NCBI GenBank assembly: GCA_010645155.1
Contig: CM021319.1
Location: forward strand, 4,095,076-4,159,075
Length of the DNA: 64,000 bases
Source of the DNA: Tigriopus japonicus
Taxonomy: Eukaryota > Arthropoda > Copepoda > Harpacticoida > Harpacticidae
Direction of reading: 5' to 3'
The first letter of the stretch is position 1, and every line of letters begins with the position of its first letter. Below are positions 37,025 to 50,200 of the stretch, piece after piece. Under the pieces are notes generated by a model, which saw only the letters and a list, made by a program, of their open reading frames with translations, was not told where the DNA came from and made no database searches. Made by a program: the position numbers and the translations under genes.

Positions 37025-38336
37025 CACTGACAGAAAAGTTTTGACACCTCCGCAAAATTTAAACTTCCAGCCATTCCTGACGACTCAATACATTTTTTTG
37101 TTTTTCTAAAATATCAATATTCGGCTTGTCAACGAACTGAGCGAAGTCTTTACAACAGAACAAACCTACGATCAGCATCTTAAGCAACGGTGACCTCAAT
37201 TCATTTGATATCCTTTCCAAAAAGATGCATTGTCCAGATTTTTCAGTCATGGAGAAAGTCGAGACCCGTTCTTGGGCCGTTGGGATGATGGAGGCCAGTA
37301 AAACTCAAGTAAAGGTCGCCAAGACCCTGGGGGTCTCATTGAGCTCTGTAAAGCGCTGGTGGAAGCGCAATAAGGATGGCCAAACCCTTAAAGACAAGCC
37401 TCGGTCTGGAAGACCATCAGCAATTTCCAGAACTGCCAAAATTGTCATAACCAAGAGGATTGGAAAGAGGAGGCAATCAACGCAAAAGTTGACATCAAGA
37501 TTGACTCGGAGTGGCCATCCAGTGTCTTGTGAGACTGTACGACGCCATTTGAAGTGTGAGATGAGCCTCAAATCTCTGGCCTGTCCCCGAAAACCCCGGT
37601 TGACAGAAAAAATCAAGAAAGCTTGTTTGAAATTCGTCCCGGACCATGCTCATTGGACCGATGACAAGTGTAAAAACGTCATATGGAGTGATGAGAGCTT
37701 CTTTTACCTTTTTCCAAAGTCCAACTCTGCCACCGATCAAGTTTTGGTGAGAAATTCAGCAGAACTTGTCCCCAATGAACTTCAGAAGCACAGCCCCAAG
37801 GTTATGGTCTGGGGGATGTTTTCATCCCGTGGAGTATCCAGATTGCACTTTGTGCCCCCTCAATGCAATGTCAACCAAGAGTACTACCGGGAGAAGATTC
37901 TGGCCGAGGAAGGATTGGAGGCCATCAACAGGAACAGGACAACAGGATCGACTCTGGAACACCAAATTGTGCCAGACATGTCAAAAGAAAAATCAAGATT
38001 CAGCGCCGCCTCATTGCACCCTGATGAAAAGCGGGAATGGCCAGGAAATTCTCCAAACCTCAATCCCATAGAAAATTTATGGTCCGTCCTTAAAGAAGAG
38101 GTCGACAAGCTCCCACCCCAAACAACCATGGAAGGATTGAAAAAACAGTTGGAAAAAGCTTGGGCAAACTTAAACAAAGATTTACTCTTGAAGTTATGCT
38201 TGAGTATGCCTAAGAGATTGGCCCAGGTCAAAGCAAGAAAGGGGGATAAAACCAGCTATTAGAACATCAACTTTCATTAATTTGTTTTTCCTGTAGAAGC
38301 TCATAAACATAGTGTCAAAACTTTTGTGTCACAGTC
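37025..38336 (+). mobile_element. Tc1-like transposon, second family, frame-broken
   Basis: The ends share AAAAGTTTTGACAC in inverted orientation (left 37032-37047; right 38311-38325), with CACTGACAG and GACTGTGACAC outside them, next to TA. It carries one long frame (37225-38262). Confidence 0.8.
37225..38262 (+). pseudogene. Tc1-like transposase with two compensating frameshifts
   Basis: 345 codons open from ATG 37225. Seen: helix-turn-helix (QVKVAKTLGVSLSSVKRWW), GRPSAISRT, first catalytic Asp in VIWSDESFFY, MVWGMFSSRG, and the Glu in WPGNSPNLNPIENLW. The second catalytic Asp is absent in this frame; it exists as QQD at 37940-37948 in the +1 frame, after which the frame returns before WPGNSPNLNP. 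So an indel before about 37940 and another before about 38040 replace some 35 residues. The protein cannot be catalytic although the ORF looks long. Confidence 0.82.
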
Positions 38337-39840
38337 TATACATTCGAATTTGTCCCGAAGCCTTAACTATTTCTTTAGTATCCATTAAGTTGGACTTTAC
38401 CACCAGTAAGTGAATTTTGTAAGGTGACCCATTTTTTTTCTTTTTTTTCTTCATCTCTCTATTTTTGAACCTTTTTCATGATCAAACGTTGGCCTTTTTT
38501 TATCCCATCTACATGCGGAATCATGGTTACCAGGCGGTTTCAGGCCGAGGTGGACAGTTCCTCAAATCGGCACTAGGACGCCACCTGGTTTAAGTGTTTC
38601 CAGTTTTTGAGGTGGTGACTTCCCTTCAGCGCCATTTAAGATAATGCAATGATCTGCCTTTTTGGTGGTCACTTACTCGACCATGCTAACTTAAATTAAG
38701 TGTTGAATGCAAGACGTAGAAACCAAAAACATTGAATAATTTCTGTTCATAATGAGTAATTTTGCGTTCAAAGTTTTGGAGAGACTGGAAGAGCTTTGAT
38801 CATGGTAGTTTTTGCAACGATTGTGGCGCAGCCTGAGCAGCCTACAAAGCTCAAAAGTCGTGCCAGTCCTTTACACGTCTGCCGCAAAAGTGACCTCAAG
38901 TGGCAGAGTCGGAACTTCAATAAATATATATTGGATATAGATTGTTGCTAATATAGGGTCTTGTAGAAATATATTCTAGCATTACTGCGCTTGTTATCAC
39001 AGTTTGTAAGATCAATGATTATTTTTACAATGGAACTGATTTAGTTTTAAAAAATAAGCATCTTGGAAAATGGTTAAGTTTTTAAGCAACATTTATCCAA
39101 ATTGAATGAGTCGACTCCTCAGAGATCGGTTACAACTCCAGATCGGTTCTTGGGGTTTGGGATACCGACCCATCTTTTTAAAAAACGAGTTTTCTCCCTT
39201 TACAACATATTCAAGTTGCGACCAAACGAGTTTTGGTGTCAGTTTCCAGTAGTGCACTACCGAAGTAGAGACAAACACGGTGGCTTGAACACTGGTTCAG
39301 TGCTTCCCCAAAAATTAAGAATCCCAGAGTCCAGCAACAAATTTAACATTACCTCAAATATAAATTTCTGAAATTACCTGAAAAAACATTGACTCGCAAA
39401 ACATTTACAAAATTTGATTTTTTTAGGTTTAATTTTTTGTTACAAAAAGATATTGAAATAATATTAATGATTTGCAAATGAGCAATGCGAACAATAACGT
39501 TTTGAATTCAGGTTTGCATGTATTTCTTTTTCCATGTCTCTTGCTTTTGAATGTTTTCAAATTTGAAGTTTTCAATGGGGAAATAGGGAAATCAATGGAG
39601 ATGCCTGAGTGATCTTGACGTCATAAGAAAATTAGTAAACTTAGCTCAAAGAGTTCGGGTGGGATGATAAAATAAAAAACATTCTCGATTTTTTGTTATT
39701 CTTTTATACAACAAAACTTCGTCTCTTTCCCACTTTTTCCCATTCCCAACAATTATGATTATACAATGAATAAGATGACTAAGCTATTAATTTTGCACCT
39801 TTATATGATATGAAATCAAACACTCATTTCTGATTGTGGT
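38337..39840. other. Intergenic, no gene seen
   Basis: AT-rich, with only short frames on either strand. 39105-39190 carries words of the GGATC-rich repeat at 31404-31880. No RNA gene or promoter motif that I can support. Confidence 0.5.
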
Positions 39841-39853
39841 AACGCAAGTACAG

Positions 39854-40089
39854 AAATATTTGGATCAAGGATATCTGTAATTGGACATGACTTGGGGCAC
39901 AGCGAGCCCATTTTACTGGATGAATTTGGAATCCCTGAAGAAGTTGGAGGTGAGCCGTTGCGCACAAATTATGTTATGTCAGAAAATATATTACGAGTTT
40001 TTGATGTGATTCCACGGGTATCCTCATTGTTGTCAAATTTCCAGAAACATGGAATTATTGCTGGAAAATATCTTGAATATTGGATTTAG
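39854..40089 (+). CDS. Possible exon of an unknown gene
   Basis: After an acceptor-like ACGCAAGTACAG the frame reads IFGSRISVIGHDLGHSEPIL and LDEFGIPEEVGG, followed by a good donor (G/GTGAGC at 39949) or by read-through to TAG at 40087-40089. Composition looks protein-like for its AT-rich setting. No similarity recognised and no partner exon found. It could be the last exon of a gene upstream of MRI1 or chance. Confidence 0.28.
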
Positions 40090-40448
40090 GCAACCACAAA
40101 GAAAAAGGAAAATGTATCTTGGTTATTCAAAGCAGCAATGAAATACAACTTTTTTAGGCACAGAAACAGCTTTTCCCACAGTCTCTACAGGAGGTTGCAT
40201 CACGAACTTAGATTTAAAATACGTCATCTAACGGCACCTTCAGGCCCACACTTACTACTTGTACAAGTAACCACCTTTAACTAACATAACTGTTACTACC
40301 CTTATCTAACCTTGATTAACTAAGATTTGTAATAAAAATCTAAATCAATTGAATTTCACCGTGAGAGTAGTACTTGTTGATTCATCGTCGTTCATTTTGG
40401 CTTGCAAGTCCCACTCAGTTGTTCAAAAGAGACACAGCTTTCTACACC

Positions 40449-43400
40449 ATGTCGGAAACAGGAAAAACTTTGGAAGCCATTAGATATGATCGAAAAAATA
40501 GCCGGCTCTATGTTTTGGACCAACTACAACTACCAAACCAACATATCTACATGCCAATACAAAATGTTGAACAGGCATGGAGCGCGATTAAGAATATGAA
40601 TGTAAGTTTATTTTCATAAAGTAGCCTAATGGGTGAAGAAAAAATGCATCTGCTCATTCGACGGATGTCTTGGCTATCAATTTACGTTCATGTTAAGCCT
40701 GTTCTTGAGTTTTTGAACAAACAAGACTTGTTTCAGGTTTCTTTTAAGCATATCAATTGTAAGATTTTGCTATTGAAATATGAGTTTTTATCCTATTGCA
40801 GGTTCGAGGCGCTCCAGCGATTGCAATTGTAGCTTGTTTGGGGTTGGCTGTCGAGATCAAAGGATTTCGAGAGAGGGTGGCAAGCCTGAATTTCAAAGAA
40901 ACTGTGGAACAAATAAGAGACAAATTGTCATATTTAGAGGAATCGCGACCAACTGCCGTCAACCTTAAGAAAGCCTGTGACGAAATAAAAGGTAAATTTT
41001 TGTAAGGATGAAATAATAAAATCCTGACAAATAATAAAATATAAAAGGCAAAAAGCGTTCAAGTTTTCTAATGATTATGCCTATTCATTTCTATTTTTGC
41101 AGGTCTTCTCAAAAACCCTGATGGAAAGTCTCTAGATGATCTGCTTCAATCTATTGAAGAATTTTCTTTTCTATTGTTTGATAATGACATCAAAGTGAAC
41201 AAAGCCATTGGAAGTTGGGGAGCAAAGGCCATCTTAAACTTGAACAAAACAAACGACGGTAAATACTTAGTCCGAAGACTGAAGACTTATACATTTTTTT
41301 TTCAGTTGTTAGGAACACTGATGTTGCATTTCATCACGAATCAGAGCATCTATTACGCAATTCTGTAAACTGCATCACTTCATAGAGGCCTATGAAGAGT
41401 TGAAATACGAGAGCGGGCCTGCAGTGAAAGTTTGTAGTGGGAAAAAGGCAGAATCAGCTGCTTCTACACAAGAATCTAGTTGCAGTTGCCCAAACTAGTC
41501 AATCCTGTGAAGGTACAGAAGAGAAAAGTAGTGTTTTGAGTCAAGATAGCTTGTTTATTAAAACCTTCTGTAGTTTATTACGTCTTGGAAGCATGTAGGC
41601 GTGTTTGCAATGTAGCACCATTAGCATTAGAAGTCCAAAGATAGANNNNNNNNNNNNNNNNNNNNNNNNNNNNNTAAAAGTTTCCTCGAGAAAGGTCGGG
41701 GAGGAGAATCGAACCTGGGACCTTTCTCACTATAGGAAACTGCGCTAACCACGACGCCACGTCTCCTCCCCCTCCATGCTGTTTGAGGTTTGATGGTTCC
41801 TTATCCTTTATATAATTTATATTCCAAATATCCAATAATGCCAAATTCAGTGTCGAACACTATTTCCTTCAAAAGATGAAGACCAAGTATTATTTCATAA
41901 ACATTTAAACCATAGGTTTTTTTGCCTTCTAGTGTGATGAAACATGAGAGGAACAAGCATGCAGTAACACATCATATTATGATCTGTCTTGTTAGAGGAG
42001 TAGTACCATTTCGTGTCACGGCGTCAGAACGTATTTGTTCGCGTAAATGTCTCGGTTTTTCTCTCTGAGCTACATGTGGCTTTGCAGGTTTTATTAGCAA
42101 TTGCCAATGCCGCCCACTGGGGTATGATGTTCGGAGCCATGATGAGAGTTGGACGCAGTTCACTAATTCGGGTTTAACTGCGTTCGTTCGTCCGGGGTTG
42201 TATCACCGCTAGGAGTACGAATTAATTTATAATATTTAAGTGATATAAATGCTAGGCTGTGACTGAACTCCGCGTTTTTCTGGCTATTCATTCCGTTTTT
42301 TCTCTTTCCTTGTAGTTGCCGCTTTTGACGTCAGCGTTCTTACGCATTGCAACACTGGATCGTTAGCCACTGCCGGATATGGGACTGCCTTAGGAGTGAT
42401 TCGATCCCTTCATGAATCAAGAAGACTGAAAAAAGTTTACTGTACCGAAACAAGGCCGTATAACCAAGGTTCACGATTGACAGCTTACGAACTACTGTTT
42501 GAAAATATTCCCAGTACATTAATTTGCGATAACATGGTTGGAGCATTAATGCAAAGTAAGGTACGGTTTCTTTTCAAAGATTTCATTGATTGGAACACGA
42601 ATGTAGACTAGATGGGGTAGCTGAAATCGTCCGAACGCACTTGTCCATTCTTCCTTTGCTCTCGCTGAACACAAGTTCCAATTATCCCTACGCAACACTA
42701 AACACGAAATTTGGCAATAAGACCAAATAAACAAACCTATTGATAGGTAAGGACCCTTGATATTTCAAGGAAATGTTAGAACATTATAATAATAGAGTCT
42801 GGTCATAAAGTGCGCCATTTAGTACATTTAATGAGGCAACAGCTCACACTACCCATGATAGACATGTATTTGCAGCTAGTTGGTGCAACTAGATGGTGCA
42901 TTTCATGACTTTACTCCTTCATTTTTGTGCACTAGGCATAGTGTATGGAGTTGAGACCAACTGTGATTACGTCATGAGGTTGGCTTTAACACTTTTGGGT
43001 GTTGTTTTCAACTCTTCCAAACAATCTAAATCTTCAAAGAGCTATTTTGTCCACATTTACACTATCCACATCTTATTCTGAAGCACAAGGTTTTCGTTTT
43101 TTTAGAGCGCAACTTTATGTGTTTTAAAATGTGATTATTCTGCCTATTAAGGATTTTGACACAAGCGGAAATTAGACGCCTATAAATGGCGCAGAAATGA
43201 AGGCAAGTAAAGGGAAAAGTCTTTTGTGTTGAGAGAAATATTTTGTACTTGCCCCCTCTTTTGCACCATCTATTGGCAATTTTGATAAGCTTGGGTTAAA
43301 ATCCTTGATAGACTCCTTAAGTCAGCCACATAATTCAGAATGATTCATATAAATCACTTAACATCAAAATATTGTGAAGACAAAGTTCTAGGGAATCGTG

Positions 43401-46006
43401 TCCGATGCCTACAGTGCAAGTTTAAGTACACCACAGAATTTGGTTCATAGTGCAACTTTTGGGTTTATTTTCCGTTGTGAATTTCCACTCAGCTGTTACT
43501 TGAAATAACATTTTGTAAGCTTGGAATTGAAGATATGAGAGTTTGTAGTTTAAAAAATCACTTACTTTTTTTCTTTACGTTGCTTGCCTAAGCTTGTCTC
43601 TACTTATTGAAGATCTTAACCAAAGCTTTAAAATTTGCACTTGTGGAGCCAAAATGGGGGCCAAGTCCCTTGATTTCTGAGCTATCCTAAACTTAGACTT
43701 GGTGTAATAATTTAAGCTCACACATGTGAAAATTGATTTTTCTTCATATTTTAAGTCTTTAGGAGGTCAACTATGATATCATTATTAAAAAAACTAAAAC
43801 GTCATCTTGATCGACCATAGAGTAAGGCTTGAGACGCTCTATTGTGACATCTAGCATCTCTAAGTAAGGCCAAAGATTTCGCCAAATCACCAATAGTTGC
43901 TTCTAACCTAAAGATGACACTTTGTCACAAACCGTCGGCGATTTTTTCAAAGAGAGGACACTCACAAAATGTGTACAGGGTGCGATGAATTGTGCAACAG
44001 CCATCTAGAAAGCATAAATGTGGGTTTTCTTATAAATGCTACGTAGGGGTCCTTTAACAAACTTTCTTTTGACTTTTGCAACAACAGCTTTGCGCATTTC
44101 GCCATCAGATTTTGTAAAGTGCGAAAGTCTTGAACAATTATATTCTTTGTTCAGACACAATCAAAAAAAATCGACACAATCAGAGAAATTATTTTCAGAC
44201 CTGGTCAAATCGAACATAAGATTTGAAGGGAAAAATCTGATTGTAACTTTTAATTTGATTCGCCGGGATGTTTTCTTAGAAACAATGTTCCATGATAAAT
44301 TTCACTTTCTATTTCTTTACCCAGTCATTGTCTGCTGTTATCGTTGGTGCAGATCGTGTGGTCGCTAATGGAGATACAGCAAATAAGATTGGCACTTATC
44401 AACTGGCCGTGTTGGCTAAATACCATGGAATTCCGTTCTTTGTTGCCTCGCCATTATCCACAATTGACTTGAGTTTAAGTGATGGATCGCAAATTCCCAT
44501 TGAAGAACGCAATTCTTTGGAGATGAAAATGTGTGGCTGTCCCATGAAAGCATGCATTCCCCCAGAAGGTAAGATTCTCTAACCCTAATCATTCTCAAGA
44601 TTTTGCAGACCAGGATTATCATTGCATTATTTAACTGAATGAATTTGAGGGGAAAATTATGATTTGCTTGAAACTGATAACATCATCAACAACAATAATA
44701 ATGATATTCAGATTAAACAAGGAATCATTTTCTCTTAACTTCTTGCAATACAAAACAATTTAAAAAAATGAGTTGAAAATCCTGAAGCATGTATTGATAC
44801 AAACTATTATAAATATTGATTATATTGTTTTCAGTTTTTGCGACATTTTCCGCAATTTCCCAAAAGGAACCTGTTGCCAACATTAAGTCATTGGGTTAGA
44901 GTTCTAATTTAGGATTAGTCACAAATTCAACATCGAGATTCCGCTATTTTGGGTTAATGGAATTGTTCCAAGTAGTTCTTTAGGTTAAAACACGTCAATT
45001 GTATGTGGCAACTAAGCTTACAGCATATACAACTAGTGCACAGTAATAAAAGAGTACGGTCTTAAAGTTCATTGTTTTTCATTCTCATGCACTTCCCATG
45101 ATTTACTCTCAGAGCACAAGTAAAACCTCTACGGTCGCAACAGTTAACCTCAAATCCTGGGTTAGGACTGAGCCCATGAATGCTCTTGAAGACATACAGT
45201 CTCAGATACCTTTCATGCCTTCTCTGAATACTGTACAGTCCTAACTTCCCAAGGATTTCTCCCGACAGCTTTAATTCGATCCCCAACAGGATTTGAACCT
45301 ACGCCGTCTGGGGAAGCACTTACTCTCGGCCATTTCAATAACGCCGTCAAGTACGCGATTAAATTCGCAACAAGAGGACGTGGGTGGACTTCCTGTACGA
45401 GTGATATGACAAACTAGAGAGATTTACGTAATTCCAATTTTATTACGGAAATAATCTCAGGTCAAAAGCACGAAGTGCGAATGGTACATGCAAACAAACA
45501 TCAACATCTAAGAAATCAGCTGAAAAACTCTGCTGACGCTAGAAGCAAGTGCCAAGACATGTAAATGTGTGCAATAAGAATTTTTTTTAACCCAATTTGA
45601 AAGAAATTGTCCTGAAAGTAGTGCCTCTTTGTCTTTTCTACAAATTTTCTTAAGAAGTCCAGATTTACAATTTTAAATTTTAGGCCCGACAAATATTTGT
45701 AATTATTCATCCAGATTTTACTCAAAATATCCTCACATAGGTAATTTCTTTTTTAGACAGTGATAAGCCTATTGTTCATTAATTTGTAATGGAGTTTATT
45801 ACAACACATTTTGCCATATAGATATTTTTTAGTCTTCAATTTTCTTTCTTCTAGATATTCCTGTGTGGAACCCTGCTTTCGATGTAACTCCGGCTAGCCT
45901 TATAACAGGTGGCATTGTGACTGAATGTGGAATTTTGCACCCACCCTTGAATTCGCCCCAAAACTTACAAGAAATGGAAAAGGGTCAAAAGTTCTTGCTT
46001 AAATAA
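40449..46006 (+). CDS. MRI1: Methylthioribose-1-phosphate isomerase, six exons, complete
   Basis: Enzyme of the methionine salvage pathway (MtnA/eIF2B-like family): isomerises 5-methylthioribose 1-phosphate to methylthioribulose 1-phosphate, in the cytosol. Exons: 40449-40601, 40802-40991, 41103-41258, 42316-42560, 44325-44568, 45855-46006; phases fit and give 379 residues, close to the human protein (369). Seen: start [39 protein letters not shown]-like SRPTAVN, catalytic Cys in [36 protein letters not shown], catalytic Asp in [20 protein letters not shown], and [20 protein letters not shown] near the end. The 40374 upstream in-frame ATG would add 25 residues that look non-homologous, so 40449 is preferred. 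Intron 3 contains a short assembly gap (41646-41674) beside a tRNA-like sequence. Confidence 0.95.
41646..41674. other. Assembly gap (N)
   Basis: 29 unknown bases in intron 3 of MRI1, next to the tRNA-like sequence. Confidence 0.99.
41675..41765 (-). other. tRNA-like sequence next to an assembly gap
   Basis: On the minus strand: A-box-like GTGGTTAGCGCAG and B-box GGTTCGATTCTCC, with a 5' GGAGACGTGGCG. The T stem has mismatches and no proper acceptor stem is visible, so a tRNA-derived SINE or decayed tRNA is more likely than a working tRNA. The bases just beyond (41646-41674) are N. Confidence 0.45.
42600..44320. other. Intron interior of MRI1, nothing identified
   Basis: AT-rich with short frames such as 42893-43081 and 44036-44368; the latter reaches into exon 44325-44568 in a wrong frame. 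No repeat or RNA gene recognised. Confidence 0.5.
45060..45286 (-). mobile_element. LINE 3' fragment (reverse transcriptase tail)
   Basis: The minus strand reads [20 protein letters not shown] then [15 protein letters not shown], a typical C-terminal stretch of non-LTR reverse transcriptases. Same family as 1-170 and 16235-16500. Truncated on both sides. In the last MRI1 intron. Confidence 0.72.
45284..45352 (-). other. tRNA-like sequence joined to the LINE fragment
   Basis: The minus strand has A-box-like ATGGCCGAGAG and B-box GGTTCAAATCC with GACGGCG at the 5' side and TTGGGG at the 3' side, resembling a Ser/Leu-type tRNA. It directly touches the upstream side of the LINE fragment, as in tRNA-derived SINEs with LINE tails. 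Not a confident tRNA gene. Confidence 0.4.
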
Positions 46007-47221
46007 ATTTGATCGTTACTGCCTCTTCAGGCACCAATTTCTAAAGGGAAGATGTTGGTGGTCGATTTGCAACAATTCATCGAATGTGAAAACAAAAGGA
46101 GGAAGTTCTACCTATTTTCCCAAAAAATAACGAATAAAAACCGTTAAATTAACCAAAAAGGCCGAATAAAACTACTCCATTAGACTAAAAAGTTTGGTTG
46201 GCTGTTTTGGCCCGAAAAAAAAAACTTTTTTAGGGTTTACACCTCTTTTTGACTGATTCTTGCATTTTCTAGAAATTTTAAGAGAAAATAAAATTTCTCT
46301 TCGGAGTTTTTTTCAGACCCAAAACACTTTTTTCGAAAATTTAATCAGACCTCGGAAATACAATTTGCTTGAGAATCAAGTCTCGATTTCCCAAAAAATC
46401 ACCTGCAAAGACGTTCATCACTGTCGTAATCGAGGTGAAAATCCTCGTTCATGTTTTCTGGTGATGGATTTGCTACAGGCGCTCTTGAAAAATCTTTCAG
46501 GAACTCTGTGGTCTTTGCCTTTCTTGAATGTTTCGCGAAAATAAAGACACACACTTTAGCCTTTGACCTTCAAATTCTGGAATTGACCACAATGTTCAAA
46601 ATGTGCTTGTCCAGTATGGTCTCTAAGGGTTGGTGATCGGCGATCAGGTTGAAGTGTCTTTAGGCTGAAGTGCTCCAGTCCCATGAAATGGAACCTACAC
46701 TACACGTATTCATTGCCACCTCAACTTTGAACTCCATCATCAGCCTCGGTTTGAGTTAAAAACCGACTGCCACACTTGATCAATTTTCAGTGGTCGTCCT
46801 TATCCTTCTGAAGCAGGACTTTTCACAATCCATTTTTGCAAGACTCATCTATCTGCGGTGGAGTTGGTTTCGCAATTCGAAATTGAAAGATCTCAGTTTT
46901 CAAAGTTTTTTTCAGCTTTTTGCCAGAATTTTTATAAGGAAGTAAATATTTCCATCTTAAAATTGGTCACTAATCTTGAAAGACGCGAGCACAAACGCAA
47001 TGATGCTAGAAAATATGTTGACAAACCCCTGTTTTGATTCGATTTGGATCCGATTCAGAACCGACCCGATCCAAAAAGTCGCCGAACCGATATTGAGCTG
47101 GAACCAAAAAATCTGGGCCCGACCATTTCTACCTTACATATGGTTTTTAAAAATAAAGACCACTAAGACTATTAAGGTCTTTTATGGTTTCTCTCTTATA
47201 AAATCAGGAAATGTGCTTTCG
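46007..47221. other. Intergenic between MRI1 and the ADAM-like gene
   Basis: The 3' ends of MRI1 (+) and the ADAM-like gene (-) face each other. 47030-47100 holds GGATC-rich repeat words. I looked on the minus strand for more cysteine-rich exons that could continue the ADAM-like gene and saw none. Confidence 0.55.
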
Positions 47222-50200
47222 TTACATTTTACATTCTTTAGTTTTCCTTTTCGTACAAGGAAGTTTGCTTTTGACGTCATCTGGCGTATAGCAGCATGCC
47301 CGTGATGCAATACATTGGAAGGTGGTTCCACAATCACATTCCTCGGATCCTTGAATTATCCCATCACCGCAGAAACTGTCATGAGACAACACAAGGCAAG
47401 AGGTTCTCTTAGAGGAAGCTAAATTTTGGAGAACCATCGTCTTTGTACACGGGGAAAGGATTTCGTGATTCAATTTATGGCCATCGTTGGAATATTTTGA
47501 CATAAGAAAGCGGCCATTAGTCCACTGGGGGAAAATATTATTGTTTCAGTCTTGGATTCGTTGACTAAAGAACCATTGTAAGAGGTTATCAATTAGTTAC
47601 CTTATCGATTGGGATACAGTCTGAACTTTCTTCAGGATCAGGATCATGCTTTGCACCAAAGCTATGCATGAGCTCGTGGACTAAATTCAGAACCCCCATT
47701 CTCAGAGGAATACGGTCTTCTTGTGAGCTTCTCAAGCTTATAAAAAGAGCATTAAAGCTGTATGCATTTCTTTCCGTCTTGATACGAACTCGACTTTGAC
47801 AGATGCCCCCTACTCCTTCAGATTTTGGATTGCCTCGCCAAGAAAGGCCCAAAACAAGCTCGTTGAAGGCCCGATTTGTGAAAAGCACTCCAAGACAGAA
47901 GCCATCGAAGTTATACCGAGAAAATCGTTTCAAAAAGTCTTCCGGCATTGCAAAATGGCCTGTTAGAAGATTAACTGAGCTTGATGCACTTGTAAACAGG
48001 GTTATTTCGGAAATGGAGAACCCAATGCATTCGCTTTGTCCATTATTATCAAAATCCTTGGACTGAAACAGGGCGTTTGCTTCTCGAATGTGCCACAACA
48101 TTTGAATGACGGCATTCTCGACGGATTCTCCCCCTATCTCCTTAAAAAATAGATGATCCGCCACAATTGTAAGATCGCACCATCTCCTAACCACAGATTT
48201 GGAGTTGTCTTTTCTCGAAGGGTTCAAGCCATTTAAGGGATCATCAAGTGGTCGCCTAAATTTTCGGAGTAATACCGGTTTAAAATAAAGGTAAAGCTCA
48301 GGTGAAATTGTTACCCTTTCATACTTGTGCAATAATGTTTTGAGTCCATTTCCCAAAATATGCATTTCCCGTGATTTTCTTCCGTGTGGTTCCAAGTAGT
48401 GAATGGCATCTTTCATGTAAACTGTCCCGTAGAAGTTCTGTCCTATGATAAAGCCAGAGATGCTTGAAAATGTTTCTCCCAAGACGTAACCAAGCGCAAA
48501 TTGGAGATTGAATTGCCCAATCGGAATTTCTTCTGAGACATTTGCGGCTCCGAAAATGGAGATGTTTAAGCTTTCCCACGCGCGTTTCAAAAAACTTTCA
48601 TCCTTGAAATCTCTCAATTGTAAACACAAGGTAAGGTTAGTTCCAAACGCATCAATGGCAACCCTGTGATCACAATGGATTCCTTCTCTCATCACAAAAC
48701 GCTTACGACGTTGATTTTTCCTGTAAATATTATGTAACGTTATTTCAAAAAAAAGTAAGTGGGTCGCAAAATGAGTCACTTTTCCAACCGGTATAATAGA
48801 TTTCGCCTTGTCTTAAGTTTGATTTTTGACGAAGAAATCAATGGCCCATCAATGAATTGACACTCGACTCCTTGATTACAATAATTTGGAAAGGAGGGAT
48901 TTGATGGCTGCTTGTGCTTCCGATATGATTCTTCTGGTAGTAATCCCTTTCTATGATTCTCTTCATTGATGTGAATGAAAGAATCACTTGACAAGCCATC
49001 AAGGTTAAAATCCAATTTGGTTTGTGTCACATGATGTTTTTGAACAGGTGAACTCTGGAAACGGCATGAGGATAAAAAAATAAGGTGTGAGGTCAAATTT
49101 TTAAAAATTATAATGAAAACTGCTTGTTTCAAAAATTGCACTTTTTGAAACAAAAATTTCCGTTGCACAACTAGTTGATTATTTAAAAATGCACAAATCT
49201 TCAACAAATTTCAAAGTTATGCAAATTTACAGTTTTAATTATGATTTACGATTTCTTAAATGATCACTATAAGTTAGTTTTGAGTTGTAACATATATCAA
49301 TCTTACAACCAAGAAAGAACCATAAAGAAACGAAAAAATATCAATTATTTTTGCGACACTGAAATTCAGATTGTATTGCTTGGCAATCGCTCCAACATAT
49401 AGCCCGAGCATTTTATGGCATAATTTGATGCATTATAAAGATTCAAAGTAATGATCTTCAATATGATGCTCTGACACTTAAGAGTGTGTTAAGATGTCTT
49501 AGCACTTGAGCAAACACTTTCATTGAGCACAACTAATCTCCGTGTGTTGGCTTAAAAACTTTTCTTGGGAAGCGGGAACGGTGATAGGTTGGGAGAGGAA
49601 AAATGAAATCTAACCTTTATTTAGCATTTCTGAATATTTCTAACTAATTCTTGATTTTTGCACATTTTTTCCAGCCTGCTTTGATGTTTTGAAATTTCCA
49701 CATTCACCCAAAATTCCAAGGCCCCAAGGCCGCTAAGAAGCCACTCGTCAGCGAACTTGATCCATTAGAGAGCGCACCAAAACTGAAGGCTTTCATAGCT
49801 TTTACCACTCTGACCTTTTCCATTCTTACATATCATTTTGAGTATTCAAAAGTTAAGCTCTCAATCAGTTTGAGTAGGACATACCATTGATATCATATAC
49901 CTTTCGCCAGAGGGCACATGGTTTTGGCTATTTATAACTATTCTACCAACATTAGCCATCTCCACTTTTTATCCCCATGGATTTCGAGTTTTTTGTCAAA
50001 AACTGACTAACCAAGAAGTTAACTTTTTGGCAATTTTCACCTCCTTAGTGATAACAGAATTGATTGGAAACAAAGTTTGATAACTGTACACTTACCGAAC
50101 TAAGGATCTTTCCAAACGCTTCGGATCTTTGGTCGGATTTGAATCCAAGAGAAAGCAAAGCAAAGCATGAAATGAATAAGAACAATATCCACCCTTCCAT

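Noticed and set aside
41675..41765. A working tRNA gene on the minus strand
   Set aside because: A and B box words are present, but the T stem and the acceptor stem do not pair; listed only as tRNA-like.
47222..47305. Continuation of the ADAM-like gene through a GTAACG donor
   Set aside because: The donor is weak and no cysteine-rich or membrane exon was found downstream; left open as a check rather than annotated.
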